From positions 1 through 64,000 of the forward strand of contig NZ_JAVKCQ010000108.1 in assembly GCF_040222615.1 (NCBI RefSeq): DNA of 64,000 nt. The letters are read 5' to 3'. The notes under the pieces were generated by a model. It ran no database searches and had not been told where the DNA came from. It was given only the letters and a program-made list of their open reading frames with translations. The DNA comes from Haliea sp040222615. Lineage in GTDB: Bacteria; Pseudomonadota; Gammaproteobacteria; Pseudomonadales; Halieaceae. This document shows, piece by piece, positions 17,873 to 26,248 of the stretch (the first letter of the stretch is position 1; every line of letters begins with the position of its first letter). The translations under genes and the position numbers were made by a program.

Positions 17873-20851
17873 TCAGAAGCGCTGGCTGATACGGGTGTAC
17901 CAGAAGCGGCCTTTGAGGTCGTGGGTTCGGGCGTCAATGTTATCGTTAAACGCGGAGGCAGCCAAAGGGGCCGGCTCGTCGAGGGCGTTGTCCACGCCCA
18001 TGGTCAGGCGCAGCCCGGACCACAGGTCGAACACGTAGCTGAGCTGCAGGTCGTGCACGGTCCAGTCGCTGATGGTTCGCTGCTGGCTGCTGCCGGGAAG
18101 GGTTTCCCGCATGGCGCTGACATGCTGGATCTCGTAGTTGGCCTCCCAGCGCTCCCGTTTCCAGCGTATCCCGAGCTGACCCTTCCACTCGGGGATGCCT
18201 CCCAGCCCGTCGGAGGCTTCATCCAGGAAGGTGCCGGCCAGGTCAACGGCCGCTGCGCCGGGGTCGGGCTGGGCCAGGTACTCGCGAATCCAGGCGCCGC
18301 TGCCGGTAATCGACAGCTGTCCCCAGGGTTGGTCGGGGAAGTGGTAGGAGAGACCCAGGTCGGCCCCGCGTATCCGTCGCTTGCCGATATTGATGTTGTT
18401 GGCCTCGACCCGCACCAGGTTGCCGAGTCCATCCCGGTTGATCCGGTCGGCGAACCGGCCATTGCGGGCGTTCTGGTCGATGATGAACTGGGCGCTGGAC
18501 GATACCACGTCGTCCTGCTTGATCTCCCAGTAGTCTGCGCTCAGCCGCAGTCCGGGTATTCGCACCGGGATCCAGACCAGCCCTGCACTGAGGGAGTCGG
18601 AGGTCTCTGCCTCCAGGTTCGGATTGCCGCCCTTGACGGTCAGGAACTGGTTGCGGGTCGGGTCCGCCCGCTGCGTGCAGCCCGGCAGCACGCCGATGTT
18701 GGCGGCCTGGGTGCAGGGATCGCTGAGAAAGGCCTGCTGTTCTTTGCTGCCTTCATAGAGCTCATTGAGGCTGGGGGCCCGGAAGCCGCGCGCATAGCCA
18801 CCGCGCAGGGTCAGAGAGGGCCCCAGCTGCAGTTTCAGCCCCAGTTTGGGGTTGGTGCTGGCACCGAAATCGCTGTAGTTCGATTGGCGAAGGGCGGCCT
18901 CCAGTTCCAGACTGCGACCGCCGCTGGCACTGTTCCAGATCGGGAGCCGGGACTCGGCGTACAGTTCGATGATCTTGCGGCTGCCGCGAGTGGCTTCAAA
19001 ATTGGTGGCGCCGATAGTGCCCAGGCTGGCCAGGCGGGCGTCGGGCCGCTTGGAGGTGGCCTCGTGCCTGAACTCCACTCCCAGTGCCAGGTCGCCGCGG
19101 CCCGCCGGCAGATGCAACAGGGCGTTGCTCAGGTTGATGGCGGCGCTGGACAGCGACGAGTAGCCGTTGGTTTCACCGGCTACACGCAGGTAGTCGACCT
19201 GCTCCGGCCCTATGCTGCCCGCGGGCCCCATGATGGCCACCGGCACGCAGCCGTCGATAGTTGCACCGAGACAGCGATCGGCGGGCCCGAGGGCACGCCG
19301 CAGGCGTTCTGCATCCACCAGGTTGGTCACCGTTTCGGTGGCCTCGCTGCGACTCCAGTTGACGCCCAGATCCCAGTGCCAGTCGGCGTACAGGCCCTCG
19401 AGGATGGCGCTGACGCGCCCGACCCGGGATTCATTGCGCTGGGTCCGGGCCGGAAATTCGACCAGCCTGCGGCGAACATCGGTGATATCGGTGCCAAAAT
19501 CGTTGTAGATGTTGGTCGCCGCCACAGTCAGCGGAGTCTGCTCGAAACCCGTGAATATCGGCGTAGGGGCCAGCGTGGCACGGGCATTGGTCTGCAGGTA
19601 GCTGGCCTCGAGAGTGGCCGTAACCTGCGGCGTCAGATCCCGGTTGGCGCTGGCGTAGACACTGCTGCGGCGCATCGGCACGACAGCCGTGGTAAAGGCC
19701 TGGAAATCGAACAGGTCGTCGGGGCCGGTCGGCCGATAGCTGCCTTCGCCGGTAGCGATAAGGCTCTGGCCATCGGGCAGGACCACGCGGGCATCCGCTG
19801 TGGCGCTGGAGCGCTGGTCGGTGCCTCCCAGGGCGCGGGTGTCGGCACTGCGCGAGACCGCGCGATCGCGACTGAACAGGGGTTCCTGCTCATAGTGAGA
19901 GGCGCTGAGGAACAGGCCGCCGTCGCGGAAACTGGTGCCGTACTGCAGGGTCTGGGTGGTGGTGGTGAGGTCGCCGCGGCTGCTCTCGCCGTAGTAGGTT
20001 TCGGCCAGTACCCCGTGAAAATCGCGCTTCATGATCACGTTGACCACGCCGCCGATGGCATCGGAGCCGTAAATGGCAGAGGCGCTGTCCTTGAGGATTT
20101 CCACCCGTTCCACAGCGGCCGGTGAAATGCTGTTGAGATCCACTGATTCGCCGGACAGGCCGTCGTTGGCGACCCGGCGCCCGTTGATGAGAATCAGCGT
20201 GTTGCTGGCGGGGAGGCCGCGCAGGGTGACGGTCGCAGTGCCGTCACCGCCATTGGATATCGCGGTACTGGTGGAGTTGCCGATAACCGCGGGCACGAAC
20301 TTGAGTAGCTCGCCCAGCGTCTGGGCGCCGCTGCGCTCGATGTCAGAGCGGGCGTACACGTCGACCGGCGCGCTGAAGCGGTTGGGGTCGCGGCGGATAC
20401 GGGAGCCGGTCAGGCTGCTGCCATAGACGTAGGTCTCTTCCATGCCGGGTTCGTAGACGGGGAACAGTGCGCTGGTCTGCTCGGGGTCGTTGCAGGGGCC
20501 GTTCCCGCAGTTGACGGCGTATATTGCGATGATGCGCTCGTCAATCAGCTCCCATTTGAGGCCGCTGCTGGCCAGCAGTTGCGCCAGGGCCGCGTCCCGC
20601 CGCAGATTGCCCACCAGTTCCGGGGCGGCGAGGTGCCGGGTGAGCCGATCCGAGAACACGATAGGGGTATCGCTCTGGCGGCTGAACTGCAGCAGTGCCG
20701 AGGACAGGGAGCTTTCGCGAATATCGAAGAAATAGGAGGGGACGCTGGCTGGGCGCGGGTCCTGCGCCCAGCCACAAGCGGCGGCTATCGCCAGCCATGC
20801 CGAAACGATACCCTGCGCGATGCATCTTGTCGCCCGGGACTCGGCAAGCAT
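17873..20851 (-). CDS. Signalling TonB-dependent receptor with STN domain (FecA-like)
   Basis: 992 residues. After the signal peptide comes an STN domain (about 38-115, FFDIRESSLSSALLQFSRQSDTPIVFSDRL), which in FecA-type receptors contacts the anti-sigma factor. The plug (about 155-290) shows LGELLKFVPAV, VTLRGLPASNTLILINGRRV and VERVEILKDSASAIYGSDAIGGVVNV, then a barrel ending in FWYTRISQRF. The gene follows the FecR-like gene by 94 bp, as in fecIRA loci. Fec-type systems often take iron chelates, but carbohydrate and other ligands are also known for this architecture. Confidence 0.93.
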   Translation of the reverse strand: MLAESRATRCIAQGIVSAWLAIAAACGWAQDPRPASVPSYFFDIRESSLSSALLQFSRQSDTPIVFSDRLTRHLAAPELVGNLRRDAALAQLLASSGLKWELIDERIIAIYAVNCGNGPCNDPEQTSALFPVYEPGMEETYVYGSSLTGSRIRRDPNRFSAPVDVYARSDIERSGAQTLGELLKFVPAVIGNSTSTAISNGGDGTATVTLRGLPASNTLILINGRRVANDGLSGESVDLNSISPAAVERVEILKDSASAIYGSDAIGGVVNVIMKRDFHGVLAETYYGESSRGDLTTTTQTLQYGTSFRDGGLFLSASHYEQEPLFSRDRAVSRSADTRALGGTDQRSSATADARVVLPDGQSLIATGEGSYRPTGPDDLFDFQAFTTAVVPMRRSSVYASANRDLTPQVTATLEASYLQTNARATLAPTPIFTGFEQTPLTVAATNIYNDFGTDITDVRRRLVEFPARTQRNESRVGRVSAILEGLYADWHWDLGVNWSRSEATETVTNLVDAERLRRALGPADRCLGATIDGCVPVAIMGPAGSIGPEQVDYLRVAGETNGYSSLSSAAINLSNALLHLPAGRGDLALGVEFRHEATSKRPDARLASLGTIGATNFEATRGSRKIIELYAESRLPIWNSASGGRSLELEAALRQSNYSDFGASTNPKLGLKLQLGPSLTLRGGYARGFRAPSLNELYEGSKEQQAFLSDPCTQAANIGVLPGCTQRADPTRNQFLTVKGGNPNLEAETSDSLSAGLVWIPVRIPGLRLSADYWEIKQDDVVSSSAQFIIDQNARNGRFADRINRDGLGNLVRVEANNINIGKRRIRGADLGLSYHFPDQPWGQLSITGSGAWIREYLAQPDPGAAAVDLAGTFLDEASDGLGGIPEWKGQLGIRWKRERWEANYEIQHVSAMRETLPGSSQQRTISDWTVHDLQLSYVFDLWSGLRLTMGVDNALDEPAPLAASAFNDNIDARTHDLKGRFWYTRISQRF

Positions 20852-20945
20852 TCTCGGACCCTGCCCGTTTGTTGTTGCAACTCACTGATAAATCAGGAGA
20901 AATTACCGCGGCCCGGAAATCGGGCTGGAAAGGTAGTGTTATATC

Positions 20946-21923
20946 CTACTGGCGGGGTTTCAGCAACTGCACGGTGCCCTCGTCCAGCTGCACTACCTGC
21001 AACTGCAGGCTCAGCTCGACTGCCTGCAGTACGCTGGCGGGGTGATCGAGGTTGAACACGCCGGAGACCGTGAGGTCGGCCACGTCCCGGTCGCGGATGA
21101 CGATGCGGGTATCGGTATAACGGGCCAGTTCGCGGGTCAGTTCCAGCAGCGGCATTTCCCTGGCGATGATCTCGCCGTGCTGCCAGGCTGTGAGCGGAGC
21201 CGGGTCGATCTGGCGAGTGCTGCCGAGACCGGTATTCGATGCCTGCAGGTACTCGTTGGCGTGGAGCATGGTCGAGCGCGCGCTGCGCCCGGCCTGTGCC
21301 GACTCGGTAACCTGGACGACGCCCTCGGTCACTGCGATGTCAGTGGCGTCCTCCCGGCGGTAGATATTGAAGGCAGTGCCGACGGCGGTTACCACCGCGT
21401 TGCCGGTATCCACCCGGAACGGCCGCTCGGTGTCGGGTTCCACATTGAAGTAGGCCTCGCCCCGCAGCAGCGCGACCTGGCGCCCGGAGTCACTGAATTC
21501 AACTTCGACCCGGCTCGCGGTGTTGAGCGTGATGCGGGACTGGTCATCCAGGGTAAAGGTCGCTCTTTCACCCTGGGCGGTCTGGAACTCCTGCGAGTAG
21601 ACCTGCTGGTCTCCGGTCGGAAGGACGATTATTGCCAGCACCAGCCCTGCCGCCAGGGCGGCCGCTCCCGCCAGCCACTGCCGCCGCGAGCTGCGGGGTG
21701 TGGCGTGCAGGGGCTCCTCGAACGGCAGGTGTCGGACACTGCCAAGGTCGTCCCACAGTTCCAGCATCAGGTCCATTGCCTGCCGGTGACTGGCGTCGGC
21801 GGCCAGCCAGAGGGCGAACTCGCGGTGGTCCTGCTCGCAGGCATCATCGCCGCGAAAGCGCGCAATCCAGCCCATGGCCGCGTCGCAATCCCGCTCGAAC
21901 TGTCGTGTAAAGGTTTGGTTCAT
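20946..21923 (-). CDS. fecR: FecR-family anti-sigma factor / signal transducer
   Basis: 325 residues. A cytoplasmic N-terminal DUF4880-like segment (DCDAAMGWIARFRGDD, HREFALWLAADASHRQAMDLM) would bind the sigma factor. One membrane helix (about 82-102) follows, then the FecR domain with TAQGERATFTLDDQSRITLNTASRVEV and GTAFNIYRREDATDIAVTEGVVQV. A C-terminal STN-like segment (MPLLELTRELARYTDTRIVIRD) could meet the receptor's STN domain. It transmits receptor occupancy to the sigma factor encoded 131 bp upstream. The symbol is given by family. Confidence 0.93.
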   Translation of the reverse strand: MNQTFTRQFERDCDAAMGWIARFRGDDACEQDHREFALWLAADASHRQAMDLMLELWDDLGSVRHLPFEEPLHATPRSSRRQWLAGAAALAAGLVLAIIVLPTGDQQVYSQEFQTAQGERATFTLDDQSRITLNTASRVEVEFSDSGRQVALLRGEAYFNVEPDTERPFRVDTGNAVVTAVGTAFNIYRREDATDIAVTEGVVQVTESAQAGRSARSTMLHANEYLQASNTGLGSTRQIDPAPLTAWQHGEIIAREMPLLELTRELARYTDTRIVIRDRDVADLTVSGVFNLDHPASVLQAVELSLQLQVVQLDEGTVQLLKPRQ

Positions 21924-22054
21924 CTCATCCCCGGCCCGGTTGCGGTTTGTAAAGCTAGCGCAGTGTTGACAATCCGCAACGGACCCATCCCTGTCTTATA
22001 GCTATTAGTGTAACGAGAAAGATCGAAGTTCCCTCAAGTAAATATTTACGCTGT

Positions 22055-22606
22055 TCATCCGCCCTCCTCGGGCGGGTACAGCGACGCCAGGCGCTTGCGG
22101 CAGTGCTGCAGGGCCTGGAGGATGTATTTTTCCACACTGGACACCGACACCTGCATGGCGTCGGCGATTTCCCCGTAGGAGAGTCCGTTGCGCCGGTGCA
22201 GGAGGAAGGCCTGGCGAACGTTGACCGGCAGTTCCTCGACGGCGGCGAAAATCAGCGCCAGCTTCTGCCTTGCGCCCAGGATGTGCTCCGGTGATGCACC
22301 GCTGGCATTGGCATCCCGCGGTCCGCTATCGGCGGCCTGGTTGCGCTCGCCGCGGACAAACTGGAGGTGGAGCTTGCGCCGCCGCAGCTGGTCCAGGGCC
22401 AGGTTGGTGGCCACCTGGAACAGGAAGGCCCTGGCGTTGTCGAGCGTTTCCGGGGCCTCCAGGCGGTGCAGGCGCAGAAACGCCTCCTGGGCGACCTCGG
22501 CGGCGTCCTCCGGGCTGTCCAGCTTGCGCGCGAGGTAGCGCTCCAGGGCGGTGCCATGGGTCGCGACCAGTTCGGCGAGAAACTGGTTCTTGGTGTTCGC
22601 CGCCAA
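22055..22606 (-). CDS. fecI: ECF sigma factor, FecI type
   Basis: 183 residues with the two-domain ECF layout: region 2 (about 12-80, including AAEVAQEAFLRLHRLE and ARAFLFQVATNLALDQLRRRK) and region 4 (about 118-172, VRQAFLLHRRNGLSYGEIADAMQVSVSSVEKYI). With the adjacent FecR and STN-receptor genes it forms a trans-envelope signalling set that should switch on the receptor genes downstream. The symbol is given by family, not by proven ferric-citrate specificity. Confidence 0.92.
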   Translation of the reverse strand: MAANTKNQFLAELVATHGTALERYLARKLDSPEDAAEVAQEAFLRLHRLEAPETLDNARAFLFQVATNLALDQLRRRKLHLQFVRGERNQAADSGPRDANASGASPEHILGARQKLALIFAAVEELPVNVRQAFLLHRRNGLSYGEIADAMQVSVSSVEKYILQALQHCRKRLASLYPPEEGG

Positions 22607-22664
22607 GGTGATAGCTCAACCCTCGTTGCGATGGAAAATGCGCCCGCTGGCGGGCGCCCGAATC

Positions 22665-23894
22665 TCAGAATAGTACGCGACTGCGGATTGTACCGTCTAT
22701 GCTGGCCAGTTTTTCCAGGGCCACATCCGAGTACTCGGCATCGACGTCGATGACAACATAGCCGACGGCATCGTTGGTCTGCAGGAATTGTGCGGACACA
22801 TTGACATTGTTCTCGGAAAAAACCCGGTTGATGGCGCTCATGATCCCCGGCACGTTGTGGTGGATATGCAGCAGGCGGTGGCTGCCCTCGTGTTCCGGGA
22901 GCGCCACCTCGGGGAAGTTGACCGAGGAGGTACTGGTCCCGTTGTCGCTGTAGCGGGCCAGCTTTTCCGCTACTTCCACCCCGATGTTCGCCTGGGCTTC
23001 CACGGTGCTGCCGCCGATGTGAGGGGTCAGGAAGGTATTGTCGAAGGCCCGCAGCGGGGAGATGAACTCGTCGTCGTTGGAGCGCGGTTCGACCGGGAAC
23101 ACATCGATGGCCGCCCCGCCCAGATGCCCATTGGCCAGGCTGTCGGCGAGGGCATCGATATCCACCACCGTACCCCGGGAGGCATTGATGAGAATGCTGC
23201 CCGCTGGCATCTGCGCCAACTGGCTCGCGCCGATCATGTTGCGGGTGGTGCGGGTCTCGGGCACGTGCAGGCTGACCACCTCGGATTGGGCCAGCAGTTG
23301 CTCCAGGTTGGGCAGCTGGCGGGCGTTGCCAAGGGGCAGCTTGCTGACCACGTCATAGAACTGCACCTGCATGCCCAGGCCCTCGGCAATCACGCCCAGC
23401 TGCATGCCGATGTTGCCGTAGCCGATGATGCCGAGGCGCTTGCCGCGAATTTCATAGGAATTGGCCGCGGTTTTCTGCCACTCACCCCGGTGGGCCGCGG
23501 CGTTTTTCGCGGCGACACCGCGCAGCAGCAGGATGGCCTCGGCGATCACCAGCTCCGCTACGCTGCGGGTATTGCTGAACGGTGCATTGAATACGGCGAC
23601 CCCGCGCCGGGTGGCAGCGCTGAGGTCGACCTGGTTGGTGCCGATGCAGAAGCAGCCCACCGCAACCAGCTTGCGGGCGGCCTGAAAAATTTCTTCGGTG
23701 AGCTGGGTCCGCGAGCGGATGCCGACGAAGTGGGCATTGGCGATGGCGGCCTTCAGGTCCTCCGGTGCCAGCGCTTTCTGGTGCAGCTCGATATTCTCGT
23801 AGCCGGCATTGCGGAGGGTCTCGACAGCCGAAGGGTGCACCCCTTCCAGCAGGAGGAACTTGATCTTGCTTTTCTCTAGCGACTTGGGCGCCAT
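22665..23894 (-). CDS. serA: D-3-phosphoglycerate dehydrogenase
   Basis: First step of serine synthesis from 3-phosphoglycerate, NAD-dependent. 409 residues (E. coli SerA 410). The NAD fold shows GKRLGIIGYGNIGMQLG (about 150), the catalytic Arg lies in INASRGTVVDID (about 240) and the catalytic His in THIGGSTVEAQ (about 290). A C-terminal ACT domain (about 335-409, GIMSAINRVFSENNVNV) suggests serine feedback inhibition. The start at 23894 (MAPKSLEKSKIKFLLLEGVH) fits the family; the frame is open far upstream without meaning. Divergent from the D-2-hydroxyglutarate dehydrogenase-like gene. Confidence 0.96.
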   Translation of the reverse strand: MAPKSLEKSKIKFLLLEGVHPSAVETLRNAGYENIELHQKALAPEDLKAAIANAHFVGIRSRTQLTEEIFQAARKLVAVGCFCIGTNQVDLSAATRRGVAVFNAPFSNTRSVAELVIAEAILLLRGVAAKNAAAHRGEWQKTAANSYEIRGKRLGIIGYGNIGMQLGVIAEGLGMQVQFYDVVSKLPLGNARQLPNLEQLLAQSEVVSLHVPETRTTRNMIGASQLAQMPAGSILINASRGTVVDIDALADSLANGHLGGAAIDVFPVEPRSNDDEFISPLRAFDNTFLTPHIGGSTVEAQANIGVEVAEKLARYSDNGTSTSSVNFPEVALPEHEGSHRLLHIHHNVPGIMSAINRVFSENNVNVSAQFLQTNDAVGYVVIDVDAEYSDVALEKLASIDGTIRSRVLF

Positions 23895-23943
23895 AAGCGT
23901 CGGTGCTCCCGGGGCTATGCACTGTGGGCAGGAAGATAAGAGG

Positions 23944-23966
23944 GCGCATATGCTAACATATGGCGC
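23944..23966. promoter_or_regulatory. Imperfect inverted repeat in the serA / D2HGDH divergent region
   Basis: GCGCATATG and CATATGGCGC face each other across CTAA, with one extra G in the right arm. The site is midway between two divergent starts and is AT-rich at its core, as expected for an operator. No regulator gene is adjacent. Confidence 0.4.
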
Positions 23967-24008
23967 TCGTTTTGAGTCCCCTGATCCCGCCTGCCGAGGA
24001 GCCCCCGA

Positions 24009-25409
24009 GTGACCCCGATCAGCCCTGATATCCTGTTGGCGTTGCAGGCCTGTGTTGGCGCTGAACGCGTCCTCACCGATGCCGAAGCATTTGCCCGGTA
24101 CGGCCGCGACTGGACCCGGGTCCACACCCCGGCGCCCTCCGCGGTCGTGCTGCCGGGCGACATCGCACAGGTGCAGGCGCTGGTTCGGCTGGCGGTGGAA
24201 CACCAGCTGGCCCTCGTGCCCTCCGGCGGACGCACCGGCCTCAGCGCCGGCGCGGTGGCCTGCAATGGCGAGATCGTGGTCGCCCTGGACCGGCTCAACC
24301 GCATCGCTGACTTCAACCCCATCGACCGCACGGTGCGCTGCGGTGCCGGGGTGGTTACCGCCCAGCTGCAGGCGTTTGCGGAGGAGCAGGGCCTGTTCTA
24401 CCCGGTGGACTTCGCCTCCAGCGGGTCCAGCCAGATAGGCGGCAATATTTCCACCAATGCCGGCGGCATCAAGGTGATCCGGCATGGGATGACCCGTGAC
24501 TGGGTAGCGGGGCTGAAGGTGGTGACTGGCACCGGGGAATTGCTGGACCTGAACCGGGGCCTGGTCAAGAACAATGCCGGCTACGACCTGCGGCAGCTGG
24601 TCATCGGCGCCGAGGGCACTCTGGGCATTGTGGTCGAAGCCACCATGCAACTGGGGCGACCGCCGAAAGATCTCGCAGTGCTGGTGCTGGGAGTCACGGA
24701 CATGACCGCCGTGATGCGGGTGCTGGAGGCCTATCAGGGGGCCATGGACCTGCAGGCCTTCGAGTTCTTTTCCGAGCTGGCGCTGCAGAAGGTTGTTGCC
24801 CACCAGGGCCTGCAGCGGCCCTTCGAAACCGAGGCTGACTTCTACGCCCTGCTGGAGTTCGAGCAGACCACGGCGGCGGACATGGAGCAGGCCATGGCTC
24901 TGTTTGAACACTGTGTGGAGCAGGGCTGGGTGATCGACGGAGTAGTGAGCCAGAGTGTGGCGCAGGCCCAGGCCCTGTGGCGTCTGCGGGAGGACATTTC
25001 GGAGACCATCTCGCGCTGGACTCCCTACAAGAACGATATCAGTACCACCATTGCCCGGGTGCCTGACTTCCTGGCGGAAGTGGACGCGGTGGTCTCCAGT
25101 GCCTATCCGGACTTCGAGATCGTCTGGTTTGGCCATATCGGGGACGGCAACGTGCACCTCAATGTACTCAAGCCCGACGCGCTGCCCATGGCTGACTTCC
25201 AGCTGCGCTGTGGCGAGGTCAGTCGCTGGGTGTTCGAGATCGTGCAGCGCTACGAGGGCAGCGTTTCAGCGGAACACGGGGTGGGACTGTTGAAGAAAGA
25301 CTACCTGCACTACACCCGGTCCGCGGCAGAGATCGCGATCATGCGCCAGATCAAGCAGGCCTTTGATCCCCGGGGGATCATGAACCCCGGGAAGATATTC
25401 GACCTCTAG
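24009..25409 (+). CDS. FAD-binding oxidoreductase, D-2-hydroxyglutarate dehydrogenase-like
   Basis: 466 residues of the GlcD/D2HGDH flavoprotein family. The PCMH FAD domain covers about 40-220 (VVLPGDIAQVQALVRLA, PSGGRTGLSAGAV, GGNISTNAGGIKVIRHGMTRDWV). The C-terminal catalytic domain has FGHIGDGNVHLNVL (about 376) and SAEHGVGLLKKDYL (about 420). The start is GTG with GAGGAG 8 nt before it. SerA enzymes can reduce 2-oxoglutarate to D-2-hydroxyglutarate, and pairing with this dehydrogenase, which recycles it, is known to drive serine synthesis in pseudomonads; the divergent serA supports that assignment over glycolate oxidase. Confidence 0.88.
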   Translation: MTPISPDILLALQACVGAERVLTDAEAFARYGRDWTRVHTPAPSAVVLPGDIAQVQALVRLAVEHQLALVPSGGRTGLSAGAVACNGEIVVALDRLNRIADFNPIDRTVRCGAGVVTAQLQAFAEEQGLFYPVDFASSGSSQIGGNISTNAGGIKVIRHGMTRDWVAGLKVVTGTGELLDLNRGLVKNNAGYDLRQLVIGAEGTLGIVVEATMQLGRPPKDLAVLVLGVTDMTAVMRVLEAYQGAMDLQAFEFFSELALQKVVAHQGLQRPFETEADFYALLEFEQTTAADMEQAMALFEHCVEQGWVIDGVVSQSVAQAQALWRLREDISETISRWTPYKNDISTTIARVPDFLAEVDAVVSSAYPDFEIVWFGHIGDGNVHLNVLKPDALPMADFQLRCGEVSRWVFEIVQRYEGSVSAEHGVGLLKKDYLHYTRSAAEIAIMRQIKQAFDPRGIMNPGKIFDL

Positions 25410-25415
25410 CTCTGC

Positions 25416-26090
25416 TCACGACGCCCGCAGCGTTTTCACGCCCTGGGCGGTGCCCAGCAGCAGCACATCCGCCGGTCGCAGCGCAAACAGGCCGTTGCTG
25501 ACCACCCCGGCGATGTTGTTGATTTTCGCTTCCGTTGCCAGCGGCTGCGGGATGGAAAAGTTGTGTACGTCGAGGATGATGTTGCCGTTGTCGGTGATCA
25601 CGCCTTCGCGGTAGACAGGGTCGCCACCCAGCTTTACCAGTTCCCGCGCGACGTGGCTGCGGGCCATGGGGATGACTTCCACCGGCAGGGGAAACTGCCC
25701 CAGGGTGTGGACCAGCTTGCTCTCATCGGCGATGCAGATAAAAGTGCGGGCAACCGCGGCAACGATCTTTTCCCGGGTCAGCGCTGCGCCGCCGCCTTTG
25801 ATCAGCTGCAGGGCGGAGTTGCTCTCATCGGCGCCATCGATGTAGAAATCGACCTGGTCGACGGTATTCAGATCGTATACCGGGATGCCGTGCTGGCGCA
25901 GGCGCTCGGCGGAGGCGTCGGAACTGGCCACCGTGGCGTTCACCTGACCGCGCAGGGCAGCGAGGCTGTCAATAAACAGATTGGCGGTGGAGCCGGTACC
26001 TATGCCGAGCACGGTATTGCTCTCCAGATGGGGCCGGATGTAGTCCAGCGCTGCGTTTGCAACTGCCTGTTTCAGCTCGTCCTGGGTCAT
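25416..26090 (-). CDS. rpiA: Ribose-5-phosphate isomerase A
   Basis: Interconverts ribose-5-phosphate and ribulose-5-phosphate. 224 residues, close to E. coli RpiA (219). Motifs: GIGTGSTANLFID (about 30), FYIDGADESN with catalytic Asp (about 83-92), KGGGAALTREKI (about 99) and the phosphate-binding GVVSNGLFA (near 198). Convergent with the flavoprotein gene (6-bp gap) and divergent from ilvA. Confidence 0.97.
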   Translation of the reverse strand: MTQDELKQAVANAALDYIRPHLESNTVLGIGTGSTANLFIDSLAALRGQVNATVASSDASAERLRQHGIPVYDLNTVDQVDFYIDGADESNSALQLIKGGGAALTREKIVAAVARTFICIADESKLVHTLGQFPLPVEVIPMARSHVARELVKLGGDPVYREGVITDNGNIILDVHNFSIPQPLATEAKINNIAGVVSNGLFALRPADVLLLGTAQGVKTLRAS

Positions 26091-26248
26091 TGCCTGCCGC
26101 TCCCGCCATTGCCAGTGTGGGCGGCAGTATAAGAGAGGAAGTGTGGCAGTACACGAAAAATACCTGCCGCGGGCGTGGTATCGGAGCTGAAAATACCCGC
26201 TGGCTCCATTACCATGGTGCGCTGGCTTTTCTCTGGATAGCAGTTCCC

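Noticed and set aside
23895..25157. N-terminal fusion of serA with a 420-residue upstream segment
   Set aside because: It is antisense to the flavoprotein gene and lacks any domain; SerA of normal length starts at 23894.
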